A DNA stretch of 64,000 bases from Niveispirillum sp. SYP-B3756 (GCF_009495745.1 NZ_WIDQ01000003.1:62001-126000), one strand, 5' to 3'. Counted from the stretch's first letter, positions 30,580 through 41,100 are shown. The notes: generated from the letters alone by a model not told the origin. Numbers and translations are program-made.

Positions 30580-32198
30580 GATATCACCATCCGCTCCAAT
30601 GTCTCCAGCCGATCCGCTTCTGCCGCCGGTTTGTCCCAGCGGATGCGGCTGATGCGGGGAAAGCGCATGGCGATGCCGCTCTTGTGCCGGGCAGACGGGT
30701 GAACGCTGTCAAACGCAACCTCGAACACCAGCCCCGGTGACACTTCGCGCACCGGGCCGAAACGGTTGCTGGTATGGTTGCGCACCCAGCGGTCGATCTG
30801 GGCCAATTCCTCATCCGTGAAGCCGAAATAGGCTTTGCCGACGGGCACCAGTTCGCCCCCGTCCCCCGGTTGGCCCCGCCAGGCACCGAAAGTGTAATCG
30901 CTGTAGAAGCTGGAGCGTTTGCCATGGCCGCGCTGGGCGTACATCAGCACGCAATCGGCCACCAGCGGCCCGCGCTTCCATTTGAACCAGGGGCCTTTGG
31001 GGCGACCGGCGACATAGGTACTGTCACGGCGTTTCAGCATCACCCCTTCGATGGCGCCATCTTCCACCGCGCTGTCGCGGGCATTCAGGCGCAGGGCCGC
31101 CAGTTCCTCCCAATGGCTGAAATCCAGCAGGGGGGACAGGTCCATGCCGGTTGGGTTGGTGCGGGCAAACCACCCTTCCAACCGGGCGCGGCGTTCATCG
31201 AAGGGAAGGCCGCGCAGGTCTTCATCGCCGTCAAACAGGATATCGTACAGCCGCACCCAGGCCGGATGATCCTTCAGCAGCTTCGCCGTCACCTGCTTGC
31301 GGTTCAGGCGCTGTTGCAGGTCGTTGAAGGGGGCGATGCGGCCATCGCGGGCCACCAGCAATTCCCCATCCAGCACGGCGGTGAAGCCCATATGCGCCGC
31401 CACATCGGGGAAGGCGGCGGCGATCTGGTCGCCGGTGCGGCTGTAAATCCGCGCCGCCCCTGGCTGGCCGCGCGCCACAAGCTGCACGCGGATGCCATCC
31501 CATTTCCATTCAGCGCGGAAATCCGCGGCTGAAAGGCTCTCCAAATCCGCCTCTTCCAGCGGGTGGGACAGCATCATCGGGCGGAAACCGCCGGTGCCGG
31601 CCACATCCGGCCTGGGGCCGCCGCCCGACAGCCAGGCGAACAGCGGCTGATAGGGTGGCGTCAGCCCGTGCCAGATTTCCTCAATCGCATCTACATCCAC
31701 GGCCACACCGTGCGCCGTGCCATAATCGGCCAGGGCCGTCTTGGCCAGCCGGGCCGATACGCCGATGCGCATTCCGCCGGTGATCAGTTTCAGCAGGGCC
31801 CAGCGCCCGGTGGCGTCCAGCCCATCCAGCCAACCTTCGATCAGGCCCGGCACGTCTGCCCGCTTGGCCCCGGCCAGGGCCGCGACGATTTCTGTCAGGG
31901 ACGGTGACGGCTGGTTGCTGCCGGGCCGCTGCGGCCAGATCAGGGCCACAGTTTCGGCGAGATCACCAACAAAATCATAGGAGAGTGCGAACAGGGTGGC
32001 ATCGGTGTGCGACGCCACCAGTTCGCGCACCAGGGCCGGCTTGGCGGCGGCAAAGGACAAGCCACCGGTCAGCGCCGCCAAGCCATAGCCGCGATCTGGG
32101 TCCGGTGTCTGGGCAAAATAATCCACCAGCAACCGCAGCTTGCCATTGCGGGCAGGCTGATAGGCCAAGGCATCGATCAGGGCGGCGAACCGTTCCAT
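30576..32198 (-). CDS. ATP-dependent DNA ligase of the exonuclease-associated bacterial type
   Basis: 540 residues. The order is an N-terminal DNA-binding domain, the adenylation domain and a C-terminal OB-fold domain. The nucleotidyl lysine is in EWKWDGIR (motif I, K near residue 232). Other ligase motifs seen are SRTGDQIAAAFP, VLDGELLVAR, EGVMLKRRDSTYVAGR and GPWFKWKRGPL. There are no Ku, polymerase or nuclease domains, so it is not LigD. The upstream gene, 3 bases away, is the ligase-associated MBL exonuclease, which places it in the Lig-Exo repair module. The Lhr-like helicase and PdeM-like phosphoesterase often found with this pair are absent from the operon. Confidence 0.93.
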   Translation of the reverse strand: MERFAALIDALAYQPARNGKLRLLVDYFAQTPDPDRGYGLAALTGGLSFAAAKPALVRELVASHTDATLFALSYDFVGDLAETVALIWPQRPGSNQPSPSLTEIVAALAGAKRADVPGLIEGWLDGLDATGRWALLKLITGGMRIGVSARLAKTALADYGTAHGVAVDVDAIEEIWHGLTPPYQPLFAWLSGGGPRPDVAGTGGFRPMMLSHPLEEADLESLSAADFRAEWKWDGIRVQLVARGQPGAARIYSRTGDQIAAAFPDVAAHMGFTAVLDGELLVARDGRIAPFNDLQQRLNRKQVTAKLLKDHPAWVRLYDILFDGDEDLRGLPFDERRARLEGWFARTNPTGMDLSPLLDFSHWEELAALRLNARDSAVEDGAIEGVMLKRRDSTYVAGRPKGPWFKWKRGPLVADCVLMYAQRGHGKRSSFYSDYTFGAWRGQPGDGGELVPVGKAYFGFTDEELAQIDRWVRNHTSNRFGPVREVSPGLVFEVAFDSVHPSARHKSGIAMRFPRISRIRWDKPAAEADRLETLERMVIS

Positions 32199-32201
32199 GG
32201 T

Positions 32202-33236
32202 TCACGTCTCCTCATCGCCGAAACCGATCAGATGCAGGGGCCGGGCGCGGAAGCCGTTCAGATTGGCCCAATGCACCAGCGCCTCCTCCGCGCCATGGGT
32301 CACCCAAACTTCCGGGGCGGCCACATCCTGCAGGGTCTCGCAGAGTTCATCCCAATCGGCATGGTCGGAGATGACCAGCGGCATTTCCACCCCATGCTGA
32401 CGGGCGCGCGCCCGTACCCGCATCCAGCCCGACGCATAGGCGATCAAGGGATCGGGCAGGCGGCGGGCCCATTTATCCATCAGGGCCGATGGCGGGGCCA
32501 GCACGATGGCACCCTGCATCTCTTCCTTCCCCGTCACCGTGGCGGGGCGCAACTCGCCCAGATCGACGCCATGGCGCTGATACAGCTCACAAAGCGGCAG
32601 ATGGGCACCATGGAGATAGAGGGGCTTGTCATAGCCCGCCTCCCGCAGATGGGCGATCAGCCGCTGACACTTGCCCAGGGCGTAGCAACCCACCACCAGC
32701 GAGCGTTCCGGGAACACCTGCCCGGCATGGAGCAGCCGCGCAATCTCCGCCGCTGCCGGCGGGTGGCGGAAGACCGGCAGGCCAAAGGTGGCCTCCGTGA
32801 TGAAGGCATCACAAGCCACCGGCTCAAACGGGGCACAGGTGGGATCATGCCGACGCTTGTAATCACCGGAGACCACCACCCGGCTACCCTGATATTCCAG
32901 CACCACCTGGGCACTGCCCAGCACATGGCCGGCCGGCACCAGGGTGACGGTGACATCCTGGATGCGCAGCGGCTGGTGATAGGGGAGGGTTTGCAGGCTG
33001 CCGCCCGCACTCGCCCCCAGCCGGGCGCGCATGATATCCAGCGTGGGTGCCGTGGCCAGCACTTGGGCATGGCCGGGCCTTGCATGGTCGGAATGGCCAT
33101 GGGTGATGACGGCGCGGGTGACGGCACGGGTGGGATCGACATGGAACCCGCCTGGTTCCACCCACAGGCCCCCACCCTGTTCCGGCGGGCAGGGGCGCAC
33201 CCAACTGTCGGGTGGTGGCGGGGATGCGGCTGGCAT
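32202..33236 (-). CDS. Ligase-associated DNA exonuclease, metallo-beta-lactamase fold
   Basis: 344 residues. The MBL motif THGHSDHARPGH provides the metal-binding His and Asp residues. PAGHVLGSAQV, VVVSGDYKRRHDP and ISDHADWDEL are beta-CASP-like nuclease blocks. This family (ligase-associated exonuclease) is coded beside ATP-dependent ligases and trims DNA ends. The start at 33236 is chosen because AAGGA lies 7 bases upstream; an ATG two codons earlier (33242) is too close to it. This is the first gene of a four-gene minus-strand operon. Confidence 0.9.
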   Translation of the reverse strand: MPAASPPPPDSWVRPCPPEQGGGLWVEPGGFHVDPTRAVTRAVITHGHSDHARPGHAQVLATAPTLDIMRARLGASAGGSLQTLPYHQPLRIQDVTVTLVPAGHVLGSAQVVLEYQGSRVVVSGDYKRRHDPTCAPFEPVACDAFITEATFGLPVFRHPPAAAEIARLLHAGQVFPERSLVVGCYALGKCQRLIAHLREAGYDKPLYLHGAHLPLCELYQRHGVDLGELRPATVTGKEEMQGAIVLAPPSALMDKWARRLPDPLIAYASGWMRVRARARQHGVEMPLVISDHADWDELCETLQDVAAPEVWVTHGAEEALVHWANLNGFRARPLHLIGFGDEET

Positions 33237-33287
33237 GGTCATGTCCTTGATATAGGCTCTGTCACAATTTCCGCCAGCCGCCCCGGT

Positions 33288-34826
33288 TCAACCGGCTGGC
33301 ATATGGATGGCGGAACCTGGCCCCAACGGCAAATCCAGGATCATCCAGCCAGAGAACAGGGTGATAGCGGCAAAGCCCATCCACAGCGCCAGCGGCAACA
33401 TGGTGGCGATCAGCGAACCAATGCCAAAACCCGGCACATAGCGCTGACACATGATCAGGATCAGCGGGAAATAAGGCATCAGCGGCGTGATCGGGTTGGT
33501 GAAACTGTCTCCCACGCGATAGGCGGCCTGTGTGGCCTCCGGGCTGACGCCGACCAGCATCAGCATCGGCACCAAAACCGGCCCCAGAATGGCCCATTTG
33601 GCGGACGCACTGCCGATCAGGATATTGATCATGGCCGACACCAGGATCAGCGCCAGCATCAGCGGCAGGCCGACAATGCCGGCGGATTTCAGCATCTCCG
33701 CCCCTTCGATGGCCAGAATCACCCCCAGATTGGACCAGCCGAACAGGGCAATGAAGACGGCACAGCAGAAGGCCAGCACGATATAGCCGCCCATGTCGGC
33801 CATGGATTGGCCCATCATCCGCACCACATCCTTATCATTGCGGATGATGCGGGCGCCGATGCCATAGGCGATGCCGACAATCAGGAAAATGGCGAACAGC
33901 ATCGCCACCAGCCCTTTCAGGAACGGTTCCACCGTGCCCTTGGCATCACGGAAGATGGCCCCTTCCGGCAGCACGGCGGCCAGCATGGCCAGGATGCACA
34001 GCAGCAGCGCCCCGCCGGCAAAGCGCAGGCCCCGCCTTTCCGCGGCCTGTTGTGCCTCCGTCACCGTTTCCACCGTCACCACATGGCCGGCGGGCACAGG
34101 GGCAGTGGCCAGCAGGCGCGGTTCCACCAGCCGATCCAATACGATAGTGCCGACGATGCTGAACAGTGGCACGAAGGCCATCATCAGATACCAGTTGGCG
34201 GTCACCGGCACCTCATAGGCCGGATCGACCAGCCGGGCCGCCGCCTGGGTGATGCCGGCCAGCAGCGGGTCCAGCCCGGTGATCAGAATGTTGGAGGAGA
34301 AACCCGCCGACACGCCGGCAAAGGCTGCCGCGATGCCGGCCACCGGATGCCGCCCGACGCTGTGGAACATCAGCCCGGCGAGCGGGATCAGCACGACATA
34401 GCCGGCATCGGTGGCCAGGCTGGATTGCACACCGGCGAAAATCACGGTGAAGGTCAGCAGGCTTTTCGGCATGGCCCGGACCAGTGCCCCCAGGGAGGCA
34501 CCGATCAGCCCGGTCTTTTCCGCCACACCCACCCCCATCATCACCAGCAGCACCATGGCCAGCGGCGGGAAGCTGGCGAAAATGGTCGGCATGTCGGTGA
34601 ACAGCCGGCGGATATTTTCTGCCGACAGCAGGCTGACCGCCGTCACCTCCTTGCCCGTCGCTGGATGGATGGCCAATACGCCCATGCCGGCCATGGCGGC
34701 CGACAGGGCGATCAGGATGATGATGGCGATCAGGAACAGGCTGACCGGGTCCGGCAGGCGGTTGCCCACCCGCTCAATCACGCCCAGAATGCCACCCGAA
34801 GACTGTCCGATAGGTTGGTTTGCCAT
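33288..34826 (-). CDS. AbgT family transporter
   Basis: 512 residues with about a dozen hydrophobic segments, an inner-membrane transporter of the AbgT (p-aminobenzoyl-glutamate transporter) family. Family blocks include NRLPDPVSLFLIAIIIL, the re-entrant region AGVSAGFSSNILITGLDPLL and the C-terminal SASAKWAILGPVLVPMLM and RVGDSFTNPITPLMPYFPL. Some family members export antifolate sulfonamides, others import p-aminobenzoyl-glutamate; which applies is not visible. AAGGAAGG lies just before the ATG. It is divergent from psuG and sits next to the exonuclease gene, probably as its own unit. Confidence 0.93.
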   Translation of the reverse strand: MANQPIGQSSGGILGVIERVGNRLPDPVSLFLIAIIILIALSAAMAGMGVLAIHPATGKEVTAVSLLSAENIRRLFTDMPTIFASFPPLAMVLLVMMGVGVAEKTGLIGASLGALVRAMPKSLLTFTVIFAGVQSSLATDAGYVVLIPLAGLMFHSVGRHPVAGIAAAFAGVSAGFSSNILITGLDPLLAGITQAAARLVDPAYEVPVTANWYLMMAFVPLFSIVGTIVLDRLVEPRLLATAPVPAGHVVTVETVTEAQQAAERRGLRFAGGALLLCILAMLAAVLPEGAIFRDAKGTVEPFLKGLVAMLFAIFLIVGIAYGIGARIIRNDKDVVRMMGQSMADMGGYIVLAFCCAVFIALFGWSNLGVILAIEGAEMLKSAGIVGLPLMLALILVSAMINILIGSASAKWAILGPVLVPMLMLVGVSPEATQAAYRVGDSFTNPITPLMPYFPLILIMCQRYVPGFGIGSLIATMLPLALWMGFAAITLFSGWMILDLPLGPGSAIHMPAG

Positions 34827-34995
34827 ACTGCCTTCCTTGTCCGCTTTTCCGGTCCGGTCTTGCCGCCGGCATCAAGCTTCAGTGCTAACCGCAGAGCTGG
34901 GTTGCGGCAAGCGGGAAGCAGCCTTGCAGCCTCCGTTCCGCGTTTGCTTGCCGCCCAGCGCGGGGGCATTCTCCGCCGCAAAGCAGGAGAGACAG

Positions 34996-35961
34996 ATGCA
35001 GGACTTCCTTTCCATCCATCCCGAGGTCGCCCAGGCGTTGAAGCAGGGCCGGGCCGTGGTGGCGCTGGAATCGACCGTGATCAGCCATGGCCTACCCTAT
35101 CCGGCCAATGTGGAGACCGCCCGCGCCATCGAGGCTGCGGTCAGGGCCGAAGGGGCGATCCCCGCCACCATCGCCGTGTTGGACGGTCGCATCCGCGTCG
35201 GCCTGAACGACGATGATCTGGAGCGGTTGGCCCAGCCGGGTGTGCGCAAGGTCAGCCGGCGTGACCTGCCCCTGGCATTGGCCCAACATGCCGATGGCGC
35301 CACCACCGTGGCCTCCACCATGATCGCTGCCCATCTGGCCGGCATCGCCGTGTTCGCCACCGGCGGCATTGGCGGTGTGCATCGTGGCATGGAAACCACG
35401 CTGGATATCTCCGCCGATCTGGAAGAACTGGCCGGCACCGATGTGGCCGTTATCTGCGCCGGGGCCAAGGCCATTCTGGACCTGCCGCGCACGCTGGAAT
35501 ATCTGGAAACCAAGGGCGTGCCGGTGATCGGCTATGGCACCGACCGGTTCCCCGCCTTCTATACCGCCAGCCTGCCTTTGCCGGTGGATGGCCGCTGCGA
35601 CACGCCGGAGGAGGTGGCGCGCGTGCTGCGCGCCAAATGGCTGTTGGGTCTGGGTGGCGGCGTGGTGGTGGGGGTGCCGATCCCCGATGCCGCCGCCCTG
35701 GATGCGGAAGCCGTGGAAGCCGCCATCCAGCGCGCGGTCGGCGAGGCAGACGCCCAGGGTGTGCGCGGCAAGGCGCTGACCCCCTTCCTGCTGAAACGGA
35801 TGGAGGAATTGACCGACGGTGCGAGCCTGACCGCCAACCGCGCCTTGTTGTTGAACAATGCCGCCATCGGTGCCCGTATTGCCATCGCCTATGCCCAGCA
35901 GAAATCTGAGCTGACCCTGCCCAAGAAGGTGCAGACGGCCAAGCGTCCGCCAGGATATTGA
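34996..35961 (+). CDS. psuG: Pseudouridine-5'-phosphate glycosidase
   Basis: 321 residues. It splits pseudouridine 5'-phosphate into uracil and ribose 5-phosphate. ALESTVISHGLPYP carries the catalytic Glu near the N-terminus; AGAKAILDLPRTLEYLET holds the Lys that forms the sugar adduct; NRALLLNNAAIGARIA is a conserved C-terminal block. The start at 34996 has AGGAGAG 8 bases upstream; the frame is open further upstream only because of composition. The pseudouridine kinase gene psuK, usually adjacent or fused, is not present within the window. A hairpin follows the stop inside the end of comEC. Confidence 0.93.
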   Translation: MQDFLSIHPEVAQALKQGRAVVALESTVISHGLPYPANVETARAIEAAVRAEGAIPATIAVLDGRIRVGLNDDDLERLAQPGVRKVSRRDLPLALAQHADGATTVASTMIAAHLAGIAVFATGGIGGVHRGMETTLDISADLEELAGTDVAVICAGAKAILDLPRTLEYLETKGVPVIGYGTDRFPAFYTASLPLPVDGRCDTPEEVARVLRAKWLLGLGGGVVVGVPIPDAAALDAEAVEAAIQRAVGEADAQGVRGKALTPFLLKRMEELTDGASLTANRALLLNNAAIGARIAIAYAQQKSELTLPKKVQTAKRPPGY

Positions 35962-35977
35962 GCCAGCACGTCGTTGA

Positions 35978-38119
35978 TCACTGCCAAGGCCGCGCCCCCG
36001 GGTGCGGCCTTGTCGTTTCAACGGTGATCCCGGACGGGGAAAGCCACAATGCATGGGCACCACGCTGCAGGATCACATCCCGTTCGATCATCAAGGGGGC
36101 AGGACATGCCAAGCCCTGCCGCAGGCTGATCACGGCATCAAGTGCCACCGAAGGGCAAGTGACACCCCCCTCTCCATCGCTGATAAGCGCCAGAACCTGC
36201 CCCTTAGTGCGGTAAAGACAGACGCTATCGGCACAGGTCAGGCCATCCTTCGGGCTGCCGCGCTTGGGCCAGCGCCGGGGTGGGTCGGTCAGCCCGTCGC
36301 GCACGGCCCATTCATCACTGTCAAACCGCGCCCTTTGGCGACTGGAAACCAGCAACCCACCATCGGCGGTGCGGATGCCAATCACCCCGGCATCCGCATC
36401 CACCCGAATATCGGGTGAGGTGTAGAAGAAAAAGCTGATCGGCATCAGCAAGATACCGAATAGGCCCAACCAGCGCACCCGCCCCTGCCAGATGCCCAGC
36501 CACAACCCACCCAGGGTGAAGGCCACCAGCCCCCAGAGTGGCATGACCGGCAGGGTGACCGTTGCACCGGGCAGGCCCGCCACCAGACGGGCCGTCCATA
36601 AAATCCCCTCCACGCCCCAGCCCATGGCACTGATGGCCCAACCTTCCAACCCAAACGGCATCAGCAGGCAGGCCAGCAGCCCCCAGGGCATTACCCAGAA
36701 ACTGGTGAGCGGCACGGCGATCATGTTGGACAGCAGCCCGTAATTCGCCACCGTCTGGAAATTATAGATGGCGTAGGGCGTCGTCGCCAGACTGGCCACC
36801 AGGGATGTGAGGATCAAGCCACCAGCATAGGCCAGCCCCTTGCCCAGCCAGCCGCCGCCGCCTTCCCGCCGCCGCCTGGCGAGCCAAGGGGTCAGGGCAT
36901 CATAAACCATGATCAGGGCAGCCACGGCGGCGAACGACATTTGAAAGCTGGGGCCGGTCAGGCTTTCAGGCTGCACCAGCAGCACCGCTACCGCCGCCCC
37001 TGCGATGACGCGCAGGGAAAAGGGGTTGCGGTCGGCCAGCACCGCCAACAACATGATCCCGGTCATCAGCACCGACCGCTGGGTCGGCACCGGCGAGCCC
37101 ACCATCAGCATGTAGAAAAAGGCGGCGCCCAAGGCCATCACAGCGGCATATTTCTTGATCGGGTGGCGCAGTGCCACGGCAGGCCACAGCGCCAGCCCCC
37201 CACGCACCAGCAGAAACACCAACCCTGCCACCAGCCCGACATGCAGACCGGAAATGGAGATCAGGTGCTGTAGCCCCGATACCCGCATGGCCACCAGATC
37301 ATCATCGGGAATGCCGCTGGAATCGCCGTTCAACAGCGCCGTGGTCAGACCAGCGGCACCGCCGTCTAGCCGCGCCCCCACCTTCTCCGCGATGGATTGG
37401 CGCAACCGCTCCAGCCGCAGGTGCCATTCCTCGCCCCCCGCCGAGGTTGCCTGCCCTTGCCGCTCGACCTTGACATAGGCCACAGCGCTGCCGCCAATGC
37501 CCTGGAAATATGAGAAGCGGCGAAAGTCGAAAGCGCCCGGCTCAATCGGCCCGCCAGGGCCGGAAGCCCGCCCCCAGATACGCAGCTTTTCCCCCAGCGG
37601 GGGCAACAGATCGTCTGGTCGCAACAGCACGCTGATGCGTTGGGGCATGTCAGTGGATGGCACCCCGGCAATCCAGGGGTCTGCCAGATGCAGGCGCTGG
37701 TTATGTTCCTGTTTTTGCAGCGCCACCACCCGGCCCGTTATCACCGTGGGGCCATATGTCGCCGCCAACATGGGGGCCGCCATCATCTGCGTCCGCACGG
37801 TGCCAGCCAAAATCCCCAATGCCGGCACCAGCAGCACCAGGGCAACCAGCCGCCCCCCAACGATCCAACGCGGCATCATGGCCAAGCTGATTATCAACGT
37901 TGCCGCCGCCAGCACACCCGCCAACCATAAGGGCGGTTCCAGCGGCAAGGCGAAATAGGCACCGATCCCCAGCGCCAGGGTAACCGGTATCCACAGCAGC
38001 CACTGGCCCTGTTCGGCCAGCAACGCACGCCCAAAAAGCCGGACCAGCGCCCAGGGTGCCAAGCCCTCTCCCGTCCAGGTCCGGGGCCCCGCTATTCTTA
38101 TGTGCGTGCTTTGCCGCAT
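35978..38119 (-). CDS. comEC: ComEC/Rec2-type DNA uptake channel protein
   Basis: 713 residues. It is an inner-membrane protein of the competence family that conducts single-stranded DNA. N-terminal hydrophobic segments are followed by a DUF4131/OB-like region (about 60-200; [17 protein letters not shown]) and the Competence domain (about 240-520). The latter carries the signature [30 protein letters not shown] and [17 protein letters not shown]. The C-terminal region after residue 560 lacks the HxHxDH motif of the MBL domain found in longer ComEC proteins, as in many alphaproteobacteria. No other com genes are nearby. The ATG at 38119 has no clear ribosome site, so the start is uncertain. 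It is divergent from gltX. Confidence 0.9.
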   Translation of the reverse strand: MRQSTHIRIAGPRTWTGEGLAPWALVRLFGRALLAEQGQWLLWIPVTLALGIGAYFALPLEPPLWLAGVLAAATLIISLAMMPRWIVGGRLVALVLLVPALGILAGTVRTQMMAAPMLAATYGPTVITGRVVALQKQEHNQRLHLADPWIAGVPSTDMPQRISVLLRPDDLLPPLGEKLRIWGRASGPGGPIEPGAFDFRRFSYFQGIGGSAVAYVKVERQGQATSAGGEEWHLRLERLRQSIAEKVGARLDGGAAGLTTALLNGDSSGIPDDDLVAMRVSGLQHLISISGLHVGLVAGLVFLLVRGGLALWPAVALRHPIKKYAAVMALGAAFFYMLMVGSPVPTQRSVLMTGIMLLAVLADRNPFSLRVIAGAAVAVLLVQPESLTGPSFQMSFAAVAALIMVYDALTPWLARRRREGGGGWLGKGLAYAGGLILTSLVASLATTPYAIYNFQTVANYGLLSNMIAVPLTSFWVMPWGLLACLLMPFGLEGWAISAMGWGVEGILWTARLVAGLPGATVTLPVMPLWGLVAFTLGGLWLGIWQGRVRWLGLFGILLMPISFFFYTSPDIRVDADAGVIGIRTADGGLLVSSRQRARFDSDEWAVRDGLTDPPRRWPKRGSPKDGLTCADSVCLYRTKGQVLALISDGEGGVTCPSVALDAVISLRQGLACPAPLMIERDVILQRGAHALWLSPSGITVETTRPHPGARPWQ
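35985..36012 (+). terminator. Terminator-like hairpin after psuG, inside the 3' end of comEC
   Basis: CAAGGCCGC and GCGGCCTTG form a GC-rich stem around a C/G-rich loop, followed by TCGTTT, a weak U-run. It starts 23 bases after the psuG stop. The same bases encode the last residues of ComEC ([10 protein letters not shown]), so the two convergent genes share it. Confidence 0.6.
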
Positions 38120-38208
38120 TGGTGATGACCGTCACGGTGCATAAGGCCCGCTGCTGTGCTACATCTGCCGGCAACGGATTGGTTTACCCGCAGAAGATTG
38201 TATTAATC

Positions 38209-39615
38209 ATGAAAATTGTCACCCGTTTCGCACCATCCCCCACCGGTTTTCTGCATATTGGCGGTGGCCGCACGGCCCTGTTCAACTGGCTTTTTGCCAA
38301 GCACCATCAGGGCACCTTCCTGCTGCGGATCGAGGATACCGACCGCGCCCGCTCCACCCAGGCGGCCGTCGATGCCATCCTGGATGGGCTGAAATGGCTG
38401 GGCCTGGAATGGGACGGCGAGGCGGTCAGCCAGTTCGAGCGCAAGGACCGTCACGCCGAAGTGGTGGCGGAAATGCTGGCCAACGGCACCGCCTATCGCT
38501 GCTACTGCACGCCGGAAGAACTGGACGCGATGCGGGAGGCGCAGAAGGCCGCCGGCCAGCAGCCGCGTTATGACGGTCGCTGGCGCGACCGCGACCCGTC
38601 GGAAGCCCCCGCCGGCATCGCCCCCGCCATCCGCCTGAAGGCCCCGCGTGAGGGGGAGACGGTGGTGAATGACCATGTGCAGGGCGAAGTGCGGGTGCAG
38701 AACAGCCAGTTGGATGACCTGATCCTGCTGCGCTCCGACGGCACGCCGACTTACCTGCTGGCCGTGGTGGTGGACGATCATGACATGGGCGTCACCCATG
38801 TCGTGCGTGGGGACGACCATCTGACCAACACTTTCCGCCAACTCCAGATCTATAACGCCATGGGCTGGGCGGCCCCGGAATTTGCCCATATCCCGCTGAT
38901 CCACGGGCCGGACGGCGCCAAGCTCTCCAAGCGCCATGGGGCGTTGGGGATTGAGGCCTACCGCGACATGGGCTTCCTGCCGGAAACCATGCGCAATTAC
39001 CTGTTGCGTCTGGGCTGGGGCCATGGCGATGCGGAAATCATCCCCACCGAACAGGCCATCGAATGGTTCACCCTGGAAGGGATCGGCCGCTCCCCCTCCC
39101 GGCTGGACTTCGCCAAGATGGAGAACCTGAACGCGCATTATATCCGGGAGGCGGATGATGCGCGCTTGGTGGCCCTGACCACCCCTTTCATCGAAGCCAA
39201 GATCGGTCGGGCTTTGACGGACGCGGAGAAGGAGCGGCTGCTGCGTTCCGTGCCCGGTTTCAAACCGCGCGTGAAAACCCTACTGGAATTGGCCGAAGGT
39301 TCACTCTATCTGTTTGCCAACCGGCCGCTTGCCCTGGATGACAAGGCAGCGGCCCTGCTGACGACCGAGGCACGGTCGCAGTTGGCGGCGCTGGCAGAAG
39401 CGTTCGCCGCGTCGCCCGATTGGAGCGGTGCCGCACTGGAACAGATCGTGCGTGACCATGCGGAGCGCACCGGTCTGAAGCTGGGCAAACTGGCCCAGCC
39501 CCTGCGTGCCGCCCTGACCGGTTCTACCGTTTCGCCGCCGATTTTCGAGGTGGCGGAAATTCTTGGTCGCGCCGAGACCTTGGTGCGGCTGGAAGATGTC
39601 GCCAGGGGTGGATAA
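38209..39615 (+). CDS. gltX: Glutamate--tRNA ligase
   Basis: 468 residues, class I aminoacyl-tRNA synthetase charging tRNA-Glu. The HIGH-type motif is in [20 protein letters not shown], directly after the start, and the KMSKS-type motif is [29 protein letters not shown] is a typical active-site block. The ATG at 38209 fits the family start ([13 protein letters not shown]); the frame extends upstream into the comEC promoter side without similarity. Alphaproteobacteria often carry two GltX paralogues, one discriminating and one charging tRNA-Gln for GatCAB; which this one is cannot be told. gltA follows 108 bases later. Confidence 0.96.
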   Translation: MKIVTRFAPSPTGFLHIGGGRTALFNWLFAKHHQGTFLLRIEDTDRARSTQAAVDAILDGLKWLGLEWDGEAVSQFERKDRHAEVVAEMLANGTAYRCYCTPEELDAMREAQKAAGQQPRYDGRWRDRDPSEAPAGIAPAIRLKAPREGETVVNDHVQGEVRVQNSQLDDLILLRSDGTPTYLLAVVVDDHDMGVTHVVRGDDHLTNTFRQLQIYNAMGWAAPEFAHIPLIHGPDGAKLSKRHGALGIEAYRDMGFLPETMRNYLLRLGWGHGDAEIIPTEQAIEWFTLEGIGRSPSRLDFAKMENLNAHYIREADDARLVALTTPFIEAKIGRALTDAEKERLLRSVPGFKPRVKTLLELAEGSLYLFANRPLALDDKAAALLTTEARSQLAALAEAFAASPDWSGAALEQIVRDHAERTGLKLGKLAQPLRAALTGSTVSPPIFEVAEILGRAETLVRLEDVARGG

Positions 39616-39623
39616 TTTGATGC

Positions 39624-39659
39624 AGTTGCGTTGCGCTTGCTGCGCTGCGCAACTACACT
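39624..39659 (+). promoter_or_regulatory. Candidate gltA promoter embedded in a dyad
   Basis: TTGCGC (39631-39636), a 17-base spacer and TACACT (39654-39659) fit a sigma-70 promoter about 65 bases before the gltA start. The same bases form a dyad, with AGTTGCGTTGCGC matching GCGCTGCGCAACT at 11 of 13 positions around TTGCT. This could be an operator, or a terminator stem for gltX, which stops 8 bases upstream. Confidence 0.4.
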
Positions 39660-39723
39660 CCGCCACCTAAAAAGAACCCCGGGGCAGCCGCCCCACCCAA
39701 GAACACCTTGAGGACGTGCCGAT

Positions 39724-41052
39724 ATGAGCCAGACTCCCCAGACGGCGGGCGATGGAACCGCCGATACGGTGACCCTGATCGACAACCGGAACGGCAAGCA
39801 AGTGACCTTGCCCATCCTGCACGGCGCGACGGGGCCGGATGTTATCGACATCCGCAAGCTCTATGCGGCCACCGGCTGCTTCACCTACGATCCGGGTTTC
39901 ACCTCCACCGGCTCTTGCGAATCGGCGATCACCTACATCGATGGCGATGAAGGTGTGCTGCTGCACCGGGGCTACCCGATCGAGCAGTTGGCGGAAAAGA
40001 GCGACTTCCTGGAAGTCTGCTACCTGCTGCTGAATGGCGAGCTGCCGAAGCCTGAGCAGAAGGCCAAGTTCGAACAGACCATCACGCGCCACACCATGGT
40101 GCATGAGCAGTTGGCGAACTTCTTCCGTGGCTTCCGCCGCGATGCCCACCCGATGGCCATCATGTGCGGCGTCGTCGGCGCCCTGTCGGCCTTCTATCAC
40201 GACAGCACCGACATCAATGACCCGACCCAGCGCATCATCGCGTCGCACCGGCTGATCGCCAAGGTGCCGACCATTGCTGCCATGGCCTATAAATATTCGG
40301 TCGGTCAGCCCTTCGTCTATCCGCGCAACGATCTGGGCTTTGCCGAGAACTTCCTGCACATGACCTTCGCGGTTCCGTGCGAGCAGTACAAGGTCAACCC
40401 GGTCATCGCCAAGGCGATGGACAAGATCTTCATCCTGCACGCCGATCACGAGCAGAACGCCTCGACCTCCACCGTCCGTCTGGCTGGTTCGTCGGGTGCA
40501 AACCCGTTCGCCTGCATCGCCGCCGGTATCGCCTCCCTGTGGGGCCCCGCCCATGGTGGTGCGAATGAGGCCGTGCTGAAGATGCTGGAAGAGATCAAGT
40601 CTGTTGATCGCATTCCGGAATTCATCAAGCGTGCCAAGGACAAGAACGACAATTTCCGTCTGATGGGCTTTGGCCACCGGGTTTATAAGAACTACGACCC
40701 GCGCGCCAAGGTGATGCAGCAGACCTGTAAGGAAGTTCTAGCCGAACTGGGCATCAAGGACGATCCGCTGCTGGATATTGCCGTGGAGCTGGAGCGTATT
40801 GCCCTGTCCGACGAGTACTTCATCGAGAAGAAGCTGTACCCGAACGTGGACTTCTATTCGGGCATCATCCTGAAGGCGATCGGCTTCCCGACCAGCATGT
40901 TCACCGTGCTGTTCGCGCTGGCCCGCACCGTCGGCTGGATCAGCCAGTGGAAGGAAATGATCGAGGATCCGACCCAGAAGATCGGTCGTCCGCGTCAGCT
41001 CTATACCGGTCACACGACGCGGGATTTCGTCCCGCTGAACGAGCGTGGCTGA
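39724..41052 (+). CDS. gltA: Citrate synthase, hexameric type I
   Basis: 442 residues. It condenses oxaloacetate and acetyl-CoA at the entry of the TCA cycle. The N-terminal extension of about 60 residues ([20 protein letters not shown]) is typical of the large Gram-negative NADH-regulated form. [15 protein letters not shown] and [15 protein letters not shown] contain catalytic His residues, and [13 protein letters not shown] contains the catalytic Asp neighbourhood near the C-terminus. GAGGA lies 9 bases upstream of the ATG. A GC-rich hairpin follows the stop. Confidence 0.97.
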   Translation: MSQTPQTAGDGTADTVTLIDNRNGKQVTLPILHGATGPDVIDIRKLYAATGCFTYDPGFTSTGSCESAITYIDGDEGVLLHRGYPIEQLAEKSDFLEVCYLLLNGELPKPEQKAKFEQTITRHTMVHEQLANFFRGFRRDAHPMAIMCGVVGALSAFYHDSTDINDPTQRIIASHRLIAKVPTIAAMAYKYSVGQPFVYPRNDLGFAENFLHMTFAVPCEQYKVNPVIAKAMDKIFILHADHEQNASTSTVRLAGSSGANPFACIAAGIASLWGPAHGGANEAVLKMLEEIKSVDRIPEFIKRAKDKNDNFRLMGFGHRVYKNYDPRAKVMQQTCKEVLAELGIKDDPLLDIAVELERIALSDEYFIEKKLYPNVDFYSGIILKAIGFPTSMFTVLFALARTVGWISQWKEMIEDPTQKIGRPRQLYTGHTTRDFVPLNERG

Positions 41053-41075
41053 GCGGCTGAATAGTCAGCATAAAG

Positions 41076-41100
41076 CGGGCGGCCCCCTGTGGGCCGCCCG
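41076..41100 (+). terminator. GC-rich hairpin after gltA
   Basis: CGGGCGGCCC and GGGCCGCCCG are perfect 10-base arms around CCTGT, 24 bases after the gltA stop. The following sequence (TAATG) has no real U-run, so it may be a weak or factor-assisted terminator. Confidence 0.65.

Noticed and set aside
34411-34995. N-terminal extension of the psuG frame
   Set aside because: It lies antisense within the AbgT gene and the divergent promoter; a strong ribosome site and the family start are at 34996.
32007-35216. 1069-codon open frame on the plus strand
   Set aside because: It runs antisense through the ligase, exonuclease and AbgT genes, which have clear motifs; its protein is His/Gln/Gly-rich with no family pattern.
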